A stretch of DNA of 64,000 nt. Origin: Papaver somniferum (Eukaryota; Streptophyta; Magnoliopsida; Ranunculales; Papaveraceae). Where the stretch lies: assembly GCF_003573695.1 (NCBI RefSeq), contig NC_039358.1, forward strand, positions 14,136,637 to 14,200,636, written 5' to 3'. Numbering within the stretch: the stretch's first letter is position 1; the number at the start of each line of letters is the position of its first letter. Made by a program: the position numbers and the translations under genes. Of the stretch, positions 1 to 9,719 are shown piece after piece. The notes below the pieces were generated by a model. The model did no database searches and was not told the DNA's origin. It saw only the letters and a list, made by a program, of their open reading frames with translations.

Positions 1-335
1 CTCTTCCTAATAATGGCAAGGCCTTACATCTATAGTATGGCCGTTCTCGCCTCAACTCTTTCTCTCGAGCCTACCCCACCTGGAGATTCAATATCAAAGG
101 TTTTGGCCATACGCATCCTAAAGTTTTTGCAAATGAACAGCTGCTCCGCTAATAAAACAGGGTTTCTCACTTTGGCCCCTACGTAGACTGAAAATTCTTA
201 GAATCAAGGTCCTAGAGGCAAGCGCTTTCATTGAATGGGTATGACTCCCAATTGAAGAAGTATTCATTATCCTCCCTATGGCCAAAGTAAAGAATGAGAT
301 TTGAGCTAATTGTTTCGAAGAGAAGAAAATTTCAA
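1..335. repeat. Left copy of a 335-bp flanking direct repeat
   Basis: This segment reads identically at 9385-9719, immediately outside the other end of retrotransposon element 1. It is not part of the LTR, because the LTR ends (TG...CA with adjacent PBS and PPT) are defined independently. Here it runs into the left LTR through a shared TTTCAA at 330-335. A normal insertion gives a duplication of about 5 bp, so 335 bp needs another explanation (tandem duplication or assembly artefact). The sequence resembles the mitochondrial-like block at 9.4-13.1 kb. Confidence 0.9.
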
Positions 336-1948
336 ATAGTGATTGTAGTAGTGGTAAAAACTGGGTCTTTTCAGACTTGTGAAGGTAACAAAATTTCTAG
401 ATTTAAATAAAATTTAGGAAAAATAGCAAACTGAAGTAAAAATTTATGGAGAAATAGGGGTTAAGATTCCACCAATCAACAATACTTATGTGATCTAATA
501 TTTTTTTACTATGCAATTTAAATAATTGGGTTGATTCTAAAAATTGCCAAGAGCAGATTTTCCAAAATATCAAATGTTAATCACAAGTATAATGCATCAA
601 GAGTCTAAAACTAAGCATGCATTATCAAGGGAAAACACAGTTGATTAATAAAAACCATTTAAATCATTTTTATCAATGCAATTAATCATATAAAAATATT
701 GCATGAATTAATAAAATAGAGATTACCACATAATTATTGTGAGAATGGCTTCCTCTGTCACCCCTTGGATTGGGTTTAGCTCCTCATCCCAAAAACATGA
801 TCATAAGATGTATTCATGGCTTAATAATGTGTTTTTATTGATGAAAATGGTGTAAAAAGAAGTTTGCAACGCTGTATAAATGTTACAGCGTCACTATTAC
901 AAAGTGGAAGGGTCTTAAAAACAACGATAGTAGCACCAACTGCTGTAAAACAACGACAGTTGGTTTTGAAATAAGACTGCTGAAGAACGACGGACTCTGC
1001 GAGTCTGTTCTTCGTGTTCTTCAGGTTCTTCAATGGCAGCAGCAGCAGCAGCACCAATTCTCTGTAACTTCCTCTACTCGTCTCTAAACTCCTCCTAACT
1101 CTCTCCTAAGGGTTTCTAACCCCTTTAATGACTTGAAACAACTCTTATATATCCCACAGACCCCAAATATCTCGTATAAATTCCGACTTTTTCTTTCTTT
1201 TTCTTCTCTGCGCTGTTGAGAGAATAATCGCTTCTGTTGAGCTTTTTCACGTGCTGTTAGCTATAAAATAGCTACCAAACTCTTTCCTAGACTTGAATAA
1301 GACCATGTACATGTTAATCCAGCGTCAAAGTCCTCCAGAAATCTCTCAAAATCTCCTGAACTCGAAACAGAACACGTCTCTCTGTTGAGACTTTGAAACT
1401 CTCTCTCGGCCATTCCAGCCCAATTGGTTGGGTCCAATTGATTGTATCAGGCCTGTTTAGTCATGCAGAGTCCATACGTACCAAATACAGCAATTGAATC
1501 TCTTAAAATCACGTCCAAATTCGATCTTCAAATCTGCCAGACGCTGCATGCATTTTCCCGCCAAAATTTGCTTTTAAATTTGAGAAGTTGACCTCCCCTT
1601 ATCTGTGGATGGTCTCCCTTTAGCAGATGCCTGGAAATGGGTCACCCCTTAGTAATTAGGTTACCCCTTATCCAAAATCAAGGGTCCGTATAGCAAGTGT
1701 CCTCTGGGGCATTTTCCGCACTTTTTTCGGGGTTCCTCCGGGTATTTCTGGGATACTTCCGGTACACTTCTGAGGCGCTTCCGGTACGTTATCAACGGAG
1801 GTCCAAATGCCACATTTTTAGCCAAATTCGCCGCAAGAGATTATTTTCCAAAAACACCTACAAATACATAAATAACCAAATAAGTACAATATCGAGTACT
1901 AACAATATATACAAATGAGCTATATTAGACACATAAATGCGTCTATCA
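330..1948 (-). repeat. 3' LTR of element 1 (left copy)
   Basis: About 1.62 kb, nearly identical to 7756-9384. It differs by a few substitutions and several one-base length changes in homopolymers. The + strand end TCTATCA reads TGATAGA in element sense and abuts the polypurine tract, so this is the downstream LTR. It lacks the terminal 7 bp (TGATGGT) seen at 7756-7762; the host flank joins directly at TTTCAA. A TATA-like stretch lies at 1145-1152 on the minus strand. Confidence 0.92.
976..1057 (-). other. Conserved LTR micro-ORF (left copy)
   Basis: In element sense a 78-codon ORF (1057-821) opens about 90 bp after the TATA-like site. Its first 27 codons (leucine run, then KNLKN, NRLAESVV, QQ) have a recognisable counterpart in the diverged LTRs of element 2 at 58083-58146 and 63540-63620. 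It could be an upstream ORF of the retroelement RNA or a conserved RNA structure; no function is known to me. Confidence 0.45.
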
Positions 1949-1966
1949 AATACCCCCAAACTTATT
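1949..1966 (-). promoter_or_regulatory. Polypurine tract of element 1
   Basis: In element sense the bases just before the 3' LTR read AGTTTGGGGGTATT. This is the purine-rich primer site for plus-strand synthesis. The same tract, AGTTTGGGGGTGT, precedes the 3' LTR of element 2 at 62721-62733, which ties the two elements into one family. Confidence 0.85.
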
Positions 1967-2640
1967 ATTTGCTAGTCCCGAGCAAATCAAAACTACAAAA
2001 TAAAATCCTAACTCACTGTCGCAGCATCGTCGATTGCATTTAGCGTATGCAATAAGCCTTTAAACCCCTAGGTGGCCCTAGTGGCCGAGTTATAGTCTCG
2101 GGAGGGCTTACCAGAGATATACCCACAAAACCTGTACTCCAGACCTTAGCTATCTACGCAGAACCTTGGAAGGCACTAAAGAATCTCCTTGGTTGGCATA
2201 CTTATTGACTACAGGAAGAAGTACCCTGATGCGAAATTCCAATTGCTGTACACGAGTTTGCACTCAAGCATACTAAAATTCATATAAAGTGACAGAGCTC
2301 TACTCAGATAGTTGCACTATGGACATCATATTCGGAGTCAAAACTAATCACATGGATAGATCAAGAAGATGGATATAGAAAAACATAGATGGTTTTGATG
2401 TTTACTAAGTGAACGGCGTTTCCCATATCTGTCTGAGGCCTCCGCCAAAATGAACCTATCCTAATGGATTGAGATAATAGTCTGACTAATATCAACACAT
2501 TGGCATATACAAAGGTACCAGTGGTCGATAACCTAACTCTAGGTCAACACAACTGGCATATACAAGGGTACCAGTGGTCGACTTTATTGAATTTATTCCT
2601 TTTGGTCAAATGGTCTGGTCTCAATTTCTTTCTTCTTTCT

Positions 2641-2687
<47 letters not shown>

Positions 2688-3301
2688 GTAACTACCATTT
2701 TTTTTTCATCTTTTTTTTTTTTCATCTCTTTTCTTTTTTTCTATTTTTTTTTTTTTTCATGGTATCTCAATCACTCTAATTCACCCTAGCATTGGTAACA
2801 ACTTGAATCGTGGGCCCCACCTATCACTTAGAGAAACATAGTTTAAAAACAAAATAAAATAAAAATAGAAGTGAAAAGGACTCAACGAGATATGGTGAAA
2901 CTATCATGTTATTTCTAACACCTGAGCTCTGTGCTTTTATGAATAGACTCTTTAGATGTTTCCATCTATCAGATTGGTTCCTCAAACTCCTACAATCAAA
3001 ATGCTTCCATCCACTTAGATTAGTTAGTGCAATCCTCAATAGGCATAAATTTCTAGGCTCTGGAGTTTATTTATTGCAAAAATGTGACAAAAAGTGTTTC
3101 TTCCCCACCCCCAAACTTAAATCTAACATTGTCCTCAATGTTCTAAAGATGAAATTAAAAGCATGAACAAGGAGAAACTATTACCACTAGAGGAAAAAGA
3201 AATAAGGAAGGATATTACCGTATCACATGAACGCGGGAGCCTCCCAGTAAATGCTAAATTTATAGTCATTAGCTAGACATCAAATACCTCAAAAAGAATT
3301 G
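1967..3301 (-). other. 3' non-coding region of element 1, with a T44 tract
   Basis: No credible coding sequence. Blocks here match the corresponding 3' region of element 2 (61560-62720) in opposite orientation, including a stretch ending at the PPT, so this is conserved retroelement UTR. A run of about 44 T (2643-2686, A-run in element sense) followed by further T-rich sequence gives spurious phenylalanine-rich reading frames. The matching site in element 2 has a much shorter A-run near 61940-61954. Confidence 0.75.
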
Positions 3302-3817
3302 TCACCTTCCAAAGTCGTATACCAATAGTCGAAACAATTGTTGGTCCATAAGACCAAATAGAACTGCCACGAATAGGAGACAAATGCTCAAGATTAGAAA
3401 AATGAGCAGATAGAACACAACCTGATCTAAAGTTTCTCGCAAGACAACTGGATTTATCTCGGGTGACCACTTGGGCTTCATATGAGTGTCTCGGCAAACA
3501 GCTTCATCCGAAAAACGGGTCTCTAATATATGGATTTTTTCCTGGACATTATCAGGAGGATCGGGTTGTGGAGTCTGAATAGACTCATGGAATACCTCAC
3601 TAGGCTCGAGTCCCAAGTTAGGGACTTCTAATAGGGATAATTGACGGTCACAAGAATCATTACTAGCCCCAAACTTAGGGTTTTCACTACTCTCACACAA
3701 ACCTCTCATTATTGCTTGAATTTCCGGATCTTCCCAGTCCTTAAAATACTCAAGAGATTCTTCTAGTTTCTCTACCCCAAACTTAGAATTTTGTGTGCCT
3801 CTACAATGACTAGTCAC
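3302..3817 (-). CDS. ORF-X of element 1, small protein with C-terminal membrane segment
   Basis: A 171-residue ORF starting 12 bp after the gag-protease stop, in a different frame. The first 130 residues are acidic and polar with short motifs (PKFGAS, VPNLGLEP, NVQEKIHILET). The C-terminal 40 residues contain a strongly hydrophobic stretch (about residues 130-158) and end in a QLFRLLVY-type tail. Element 2 keeps the same landmarks (SKFGGD, VPHLGLD, NVQEEVQLLET, then a hydrophobic stretch and PQLFRLLLY) spread over 59816-61434. Position downstream of the polyprotein and a single membrane segment are reminiscent of the env-like ORF of Athila elements, but homology to it is not shown. Function unknown. 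Confidence 0.6.
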   Translation of the reverse strand: MTSHCRGTQNSKFGVEKLEESLEYFKDWEDPEIQAIMRGLCESSENPKFGASNDSCDRQLSLLEVPNLGLEPSEVFHESIQTPQPDPPDNVQEKIHILETRFSDEAVCRDTHMKPKWSPEINPVVLRETLDQVVFYLLIFLILSICLLFVAVLFGLMDQQLFRLLVYDFGR

Positions 3818-3831
3818 AATGTTCCTAATTT

Positions 3832-6636
3832 CTAGACCATCAGGTTCTTGAAAAAGGTCAATTGCTTTTCTAAGTCATAATCAGGTGGTTCATCCTCAGC
3901 TTGCTTCATATCTTCTATGGTCCACTCTAAGGCTTCCTTATTTTCTTGAAGCACGGTCTCTGGCCTACTTTCCTGAACACTATCCAAATCGGAAGCTATA
4001 ATCACAGGGAAAGACTCGGGTGGGCCTAAAAATGTATAATTAGACTCCAACTCAGGAGGCTCTTTTAAATACGGTATTAAGATAGACTCAGAAGCTAGTA
4101 ATGGTTCGAACCTAGTTTTCCATATATCAATATCTAACATAGGAACAGAATCCAACAAAGCATTAACTTGTTCAATGTTACTATTATCATCGAAATCCAG
4201 GCTAAAATGGGATAAACAACTCTCCAATGTATTTTCCGATACGATGTTTGGTAATGACTCCTGAACTAAGGTTCCTATCATGTTCACCTCTTCAATACAT
4301 GTGTTATCTAGCTCAGAATGTAGCTTGTTTACATTAAAAATATTCAGCTCAATAGTCATATTACCAAAAGACAGATTCATAATACCATTTCGACAGTTTA
4401 TGATCGCATTAGACGTAGCTAAGAATGGGCGACCTAAAATCACAGGTATTTGGTTCTCTGGGTCGGGGACAGGTTGGGTATCTAGGACCACGAAATCCAC
4501 TGGATAAATAAACTTGTCGACCTCAATAAGAACATCCTCGATCACACCACGAGGGATTTTAACGGACCTATCAGCTAACTGGAGTGTTATCTGGGTAGGT
4601 TTCATCTCACCAAGTCCTAGCTTAAGGTACACATGGTATGGCAGTAAGTTCACACTGGCTCCTAAGTCAAGCAACGCTTTCTCAACACGGTACTTACCTA
4701 TTGTACAAGCAATGGTAGGGGACCCTGGGTCTTTATACTTAGGAGTAGTGGTATTCTGAATAATAGAACTCACATGACTAGCTATGAAGGCTTTCTTCTG
4801 GACACTGAGCTTACGCTTTCGCGTACACAAGTCCTTAAGGAACTTGGCATAAGAGGGAATCTGCCTAATTGCATCTAATAATGGAAGGTTGATATTAACC
4901 TGCTTAAAAACCTCCAATATATCATTAAAGTTGGACTCCCTCTTAGTCGGAACTAGCAGCTGGGGAAACGGGGCTCTGGGAACAAAGTGAGGCTCAACAG
5001 GACCCTCATTGGTCTCTTTGGAGACTCTATCAGTCTCCTCATTTTCTGGCTCAGCAGGGTGAACTACAGCATGTTCACTATCAGGCATGGCGACCTTGTT
5101 GTCAACTTTCTTTCCACTCCTTAGGGTTGTGACAGCATTCACATGATTGTACGATTTCTCTCCTTTTGGGTTGGGATCAGTACGACTAGGGAACCTTCCA
5201 TCTTCTCTCTCACTTATGAACTTAGCTATTTGTCCTACTTGAAGTTCTAACTTGGCAAGACTCTGGGAAGTATTCTTCAATTCTTGCCTAGTTTCTTGTT
5301 GAAAGCTCATGTGGTTCTTTGTTAGCATTTCATGGTTATTTGCTAACATAGTGAGAGTATCCTCTAAGGTAGAGATCTTTTTCTCGGAAGTGTTCTGAAA
5401 CTGGGTTTGACCTGAAGAGTTCTTAAAACCAAAACCTGGGGGAGGCTGAGAATTGCTAGACTGGCCTTGACTCTGGCCCTTAGACCAAGAGAAATTAGGG
5501 TGGTTTCTCCAACCAGGGTTGTAGGTTTCTGAGTATGGGTCAAACTTCTGACGGTTCTCAAACCTAGAGTTGTTATAGACAGCATGGGCTTGCTCTTCAC
5601 TAACCTGACCTTCCCAAAACGAATTATCTGGCTCTATTCCACAACTAGAGACTTGAGAGGCTCTATTAGGTTCAACAAGGGACCTATTTTTAGTCTGACC
5701 CATTTCTAAAGCTTCTAACCTTCTGGATAAAGCAGCAAACTTAGCATCTGACGCAAAACTCGTATCTACCATATTGGTGCTACTTCTATTGACCAAGAGT
5801 CTTTTAGGGGGTTCAACACAAGATTCCCACTGTTGGGATTTTTCAGCGATAGCTCCTAAGAAGGCAAAAGCATCATCAGCATTTTTACTAGTGAACTCAC
5901 CAGCGCACATAGACTCAACCATGGCTTTGGTCGAATAGTCTAAACCATCATAAATAATCTGTACAAGTTTCATATTATCAAATCCATGGTGAGGACACTG
6001 AGATAGGAGATCATTGAATCGCTCTAAAAACCTATACAGAGACTCTCCCTCTTGTTGCACACTAGCACTAATTTTCTGCCTAACAGCTGCAGTTTTATGC
6101 TTAGGGTAGAATTTCATATAGAAGGCAGCGATAAGTTCCTGCCATGTTTCTATGGATTCAGACGGTAGGTTATTAAGCCAGGTCTTGGCTTTATCTCTCA
6201 AGGAAAAGGGAAACATTTTAAGTTTCAAGACTTCATCAGTAAGGTCCTTTATCCTAATTGTCCCACAGATTTCCTCAAAGTCCCTAATATGAAAATAAGG
6301 GTTCTCATCATCTTTTCCTAAGAATATAGGGATCATTTGAAGAATACTAGGTTTTATCTCGAAATTAGCCGTAGTGGCTGGCAATTTAATGCATGAAGCT
6401 CGGTTGGTCCTAGTTGGGAACATGTAATCTTTCAAAGTTGCCATCGCTGGCACAACTGGAGTACTAGGGGTACTTTCCTCACAAAGAGACAGATTCTCAA
6501 AACTGAAGTTTCCAAAAACAGGGCTCTCAAAAGAAGAATCTTCGAGCTCCCTGCTTAAATCAGAAGAACTACTAGGTTTTTCGCTAATCAATCGACCTAG
6601 AGTATCTCTTTTCCAAGCCCTAACAAAATCGGGCAT
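3832..6636 (-). CDS. Gag-protease polyprotein of an Athila/Tat-type retrotransposon
   Basis: An intact 934-residue ORF. A retrotransposon Gag domain spans roughly residues 110-235, with the WLNNLP, FYMKFYP and CPHHGF landmarks. YNPGWRNHPNFSW, typical of this lineage, lies near residue 372. There is no CCHC zinc knuckle, normal for the lineage. A coiled-coil-like segment lies near 420-480. The aspartic protease follows, with DLGAS at about 655-663 and ILGRPFLAT near 732-740. The C-terminus contains the linker that precedes RT in relatives (FLGPPESFPVIIASDL, then WTIEDMK near 905) and then departs into 22 unrelated residues and a stop. RT, RNase H and integrase are therefore deleted at about 3900. 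The first ATG is used. The ORF is undamaged, consistent with a young and possibly mobilisable element. Confidence 0.92.
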   Translation of the reverse strand: MPDFVRAWKRDTLGRLISEKPSSSSDLSRELEDSSFESPVFGNFSFENLSLCEESTPSTPVVPAMATLKDYMFPTRTNRASCIKLPATTANFEIKPSILQMIPIFLGKDDENPYFHIRDFEEICGTIRIKDLTDEVLKLKMFPFSLRDKAKTWLNNLPSESIETWQELIAAFYMKFYPKHKTAAVRQKISASVQQEGESLYRFLERFNDLLSQCPHHGFDNMKLVQIIYDGLDYSTKAMVESMCAGEFTSKNADDAFAFLGAIAEKSQQWESCVEPPKRLLVNRSSTNMVDTSFASDAKFAALSRRLEALEMGQTKNRSLVEPNRASQVSSCGIEPDNSFWEGQVSEEQAHAVYNNSRFENRQKFDPYSETYNPGWRNHPNFSWSKGQSQGQSSNSQPPPGFGFKNSSGQTQFQNTSEKKISTLEDTLTMLANNHEMLTKNHMSFQQETRQELKNTSQSLAKLELQVGQIAKFISEREDGRFPSRTDPNPKGEKSYNHVNAVTTLRSGKKVDNKVAMPDSEHAVVHPAEPENEETDRVSKETNEGPVEPHFVPRAPFPQLLVPTKRESNFNDILEVFKQVNINLPLLDAIRQIPSYAKFLKDLCTRKRKLSVQKKAFIASHVSSIIQNTTTPKYKDPGSPTIACTIGKYRVEKALLDLGASVNLLPYHVYLKLGLGEMKPTQITLQLADRSVKIPRGVIEDVLIEVDKFIYPVDFVVLDTQPVPDPENQIPVILGRPFLATSNAIINCRNGIMNLSFGNMTIELNIFNVNKLHSELDNTCIEEVNMIGTLVQESLPNIVSENTLESCLSHFSLDFDDNSNIEQVNALLDSVPMLDIDIWKTRFEPLLASESILIPYLKEPPELESNYTFLGPPESFPVIIASDLDSVQESRPETVLQENKEALEWTIEDMKQAEDEPPDYDLEKQLTFFKNLMV

Positions 6637-7733
6637 ACACTAAAAAGAATTCAAAAAGAAAAAAAAATCCTAACAGGAAGGTTCTAGCAAACACAAGCAG
6701 GCTGACTCGATTTACCACAGCAAACCTAAAGATTTCTAGCAAACAACAAGCATGATGGCTCCACTTAGATTGTTTCTAGACCAGCTTCTAATCCTTCGAA
6801 AGGGAATTCGTTACAATTTGAGCAAACCCCTCTGGAATCAATCCGAGTTAAAGCAAGTTGAATCGAGGCGAGGGAAGCTCAGTGGAGCTTTGATACCCAA
6901 AACCTCACCGATCCAATGCGGCGCAGTCACGCATTCAACTCGCAGTAACCGTCAAGAACTTCAAGGTGTGCTTAAAAGAGTAACCAATATTTTTCGAATG
7001 ATTGTCCTGTTAAGCTCGATACCCTATAGGTCTCTTTCTAGTCCAAATTTTAGGCTTAGGTTCGCTTTAGGTTTCGTTTTCCTAAGGCGGGCAAGAAGGG
7101 AGCGGTGATGAAATCCGAACCCTTATCTTATATGGTCCAGTCCTTGCCCTTTACTAGGAATTTAAAAACAGTCCATATTCAAGTCCTCAGCATATATTCA
7201 CCTTAAGGAGTCCAGTAACCCGCTTGCAGGAGATTCGCGGGTGTTTAGAATTTTACCTCCCGTACCAGACGGGCGAAGAACCGCTGAAGTCGACTCGGGC
7301 CACGACTCCTATGCCGTGTGCGAACCCGAGGGGCCGAGACGATTCGTAATCGTCGTCCTTCCCTGCAAACAGTTTATATTTAAGGGTACCCTTCCGTAGG
7401 GTTTAAAAATAAAAATAAAAATGTCCCAAAATTAATGTCCAAAGTCCATAAAAAAAAATACAAAAGAAAAGAAAGAAAGTCTAAAAAAAATTACAAAAAA
7501 AAATGTCTCTTTTTTTTTTCTCTCTTTTTAAAAAAATAAATAAAATTCTTCTTCTTTCGCTCCTTTAGCTTTGCTTTTCGCTCCCAAACTTTAAGTAAAT
7601 CACCACAAGCTTTGGCAAAATTGTCTTTCGCTCCAACTTCAAAAATCTGCAAGGAAACAAAAAAAAACCAAAAACGTAAAGAAGAACAAAATAATAAAAA
7701 AAAAAAATCTAAAAAAAATGCTAACTAAACACA
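6637..7733 (-). other. 5' leader of element 1
   Basis: Untranslated leader between PBS and gag, about 1.1 kb, unusually long. It is A/purine-rich next to the PBS. It contains a GC-rich block (7185-7366) strongly conserved with element 2 and a weaker shared block nearer gag (about 6740-7110, compare 59400-59760). Reading frames here are broken and differ between the two elements, so I treat it as non-coding. Confidence 0.75.
7185..7366 (-). promoter_or_regulatory. Conserved GC-rich leader block
   Basis: In element sense it opens with CAGGGAAGGACGACGATTAC and runs to a GTGAATATATG-like end. Element 2 carries the same block at 59131-59320 with high identity, although its gag-protease is gone. 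Conservation without coding capacity suggests an RNA-level role such as packaging, dimerisation or splicing. A GGGAGGTAA site inside resembles a splice donor. The function is inference. Confidence 0.6.
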
Positions 7734-7749
7734 CCCCGGCGCGGCGCCA
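7734..7749 (-). promoter_or_regulatory. Primer binding site of element 1
   Basis: Element-sense sequence TGGCGCCGCGCCGGGG lies 6 nt inside the 5' LTR. It matches the tRNA-Asp primer site common in Athila/Tat elements except for a short internal difference. It fixes the minus orientation of the element and the LTR boundary at 7756. Confidence 0.8.
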
Positions 7750-7755
7750 AAAATT

Positions 7756-9384
7756 TGATGGTTTTCAAATAGTGATTGTAGTAGTGGTAAAAACTGGGTC
7801 TTTTCAGACTTGTGAAGGTAACAAAATTTCTAGATTTAAATAAAATTTAGGAAAAATAGCAAACTGAAGTAAAATTTATGGAGAAATAGGGGTTAAGATT
7901 CCACCAATCAACAATACTTATGTGATCTAATATTTTTTTACTATGCAATTTAAATAATTGGGTTGATTCTAAAAATTGCCAAGAGCAGATTTTCCAAAAT
8001 ATCAAATGTTAATCACAAGTATAATGCATCAAGAGTCTAAAACTAAGCATGCATTATCAAGGGAAAACACAGTTGATTAATAAAAACCATTTAAATCATT
8101 TTTATCAATGCAATTAATCATATAAAAATATTGCATAAATTAATAAAATAGAGATTACCACATAATTATTGTGAGAATGGCTTCCTCTGTCACCCCTTGG
8201 ATTGGGTTTAGCTCCTCATCCCAAAAACATGATCATAAGATGTATTCATGGCTTAATAATGTGTTTTTATTGATGAAAATGGTGTAAAAAGAAGTTTGCA
8301 ACGCTGTATAAATGTTACAGCGTCACTGTTACAAAGTGGAAGGGTCTTAAAAACAACGATAGTAGCACCAACTGCTGTAAAACAACGACAGTTGGTTTTG
8401 AAATAAGACTGCTGAAGAACGACGGACTCTGCGAGTCTGTTCTTCGTGTTCTTCAGGTTCTTCAATGGCAGCAGCAGCAGCAGCACCAATTCTCTGTAAC
8501 TTCCTCTACTCGTCTCTAAACTCCTCCTAACTCTCTCCTAAGGGTTTCTAACCCCTTTAATGACTTGAAACAACTCTTATATATCCCACAGACCCCAAAT
8601 ATCTCGTATAAATTCCGACTTTTTCTTTCTTTTTCTTCTCTGCGCTGTTGAGAGAATAATCGCTTCTGTTGAGCTTTTTCACGTGCTGTTAGCTATAAAA
8701 TAGCTACCAAACTCTTTCCTAGACTTGAATAAGACCATGTACATGTTAATCCAGCGTCAAAGTCCTCCAGAAATCTCTCAAAAATCTCCTGAACTCGAAA
8801 CAGAACACGTCTCTCTGTTGAGACTTTGAAACTCTCTCTCGGCCATTCCAGCCCAATTGGTTGGGTCCAATTGATTGTATCAGGCCTGTTTAGTCATGCA
8901 GAGTCCATACGTACCAAATACAGCAATTGAATCTCTTAAAATCACGTCCAAAATTCGATCTTCAAATCTGCCAGACGCTGCATGCATTTTCCCGCCAAAA
9001 TTTGCTTTTAAATTTGAGAAGTTGACCTCCCCTTATCTGTGGCTGGTCTCCCTTTAGCAGATGCCTGGAAATGGGTCACCCCTTAGTAATTAGGTTACCC
9101 CTTATCCAAAATCAAGGGTCCGTATAGCAAGTGTCCTCTGGGGCATTTTCCACACTTTTTTCGGGGTTCCTCCGGGGTATTTCTGGGATACTTCCGGTAC
9201 ACTTCTGAGGCGCTTCCGGTACGTTATCAACGGAGGTCCAAATGCCACATTTTTAGCCAAATTCGCCGCAAGAGATTATTTTCCAAAAACACCTACAAAT
9301 ACATAAAATAACCAAATAAGTACAATATCGAGTACTAACAATATATACAAATGAGCTATATTAGACACATAAATGCGTCTATCA
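7756..9384 (-). repeat. 5' LTR of element 1 (right copy)
   Basis: 1629 bp with canonical ends: TGATGGT at the + strand left end next to the PBS spacer, and TCTATCA at the right end (TGATAGA in element sense). A TATA-like stretch on the minus strand at about 8578-8585 would drive the element. The conserved micro-ORF is at 8489-8408. The left LTR (330-1948) is nearly identical. Confidence 0.93.
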
Positions 9385-9719
9385 CTCTTCCTAATAATGG
9401 CAAGGCCTTACATCTATAGTATGGCCGTTCTCGCCTCAACTCTTTCTCTCGAGCCTACCCCACCTGGAGATTCAATATCAAAGGTTTTGGCCATACGCAT
9501 CCTAAAGTTTTTGCAAATGAACAGCTGCTCCGCTAATAAAACAGGGTTTCTCACTTTGGCCCCTACGTAGACTGAAAATTCTTAGAATCAAGGTCCTAGA
9601 GGCAAGCGCTTTCATTGAATGGGTATGACTCCCAATTGAAGAAGTATTCATTATCCTCCCTATGGCCAAAGTAAAGAATGAGATTTGAGCTAATTGTTTC
9701 GAAGAGAAGAAAATTTCAA
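9385..9719. repeat. Right copy of the 335-bp flanking direct repeat
   Basis: Reads identically to 1-335. It starts at the exact base after the LTR end and continues smoothly into unique sequence (TCGTTGC...) at 9720, so this copy is likely the original location. Its last TTTCAA is the microhomology at which the left copy switches into the LTR. Confidence 0.9.

Larger units (their letters stand above)
330..9384 (-). mobile_element. Element 1: non-autonomous Athila/Tat-related Ty3/gypsy LTR retrotransposon carrying gag-protease
   Basis: A complete minus-strand LTR element. In element sense the order is LTR (9384-7756), PBS (7749-7734), a long leader with a conserved block, gag-protease ORF (6636-3832), small ORF-X (3817-3302), 3' non-coding region, PPT (about 1966-1949) and LTR (1948-330). 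The Gag type (CPHHG and YNPGWRNHPNFSW motifs), the DLGAS protease and a PBS resembling the tRNA-Asp primer site point to the Athila/Tat branch. No reverse transcriptase, RNase H or integrase is present; the polyprotein stops just where RT should begin. The two LTRs differ at only a handful of positions by eye, so insertion is recent. The element probably depends on polymerase supplied in trans. Confidence 0.9.

Noticed and set aside
2500..2789. Phenylalanine-rich open frames
   Set aside because: They are translations of the T44 tract and adjoining T-rich sequence.
4280..4759. Two open frames on the plus strand
   Set aside because: Antisense shadows of the intact gag-protease gene, with no domain of their own.
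6752..7108. 118-codon frame on the plus strand
   Set aside because: Lies antisense in the retroelement leader; the matching region of element 2 does not keep the frame.
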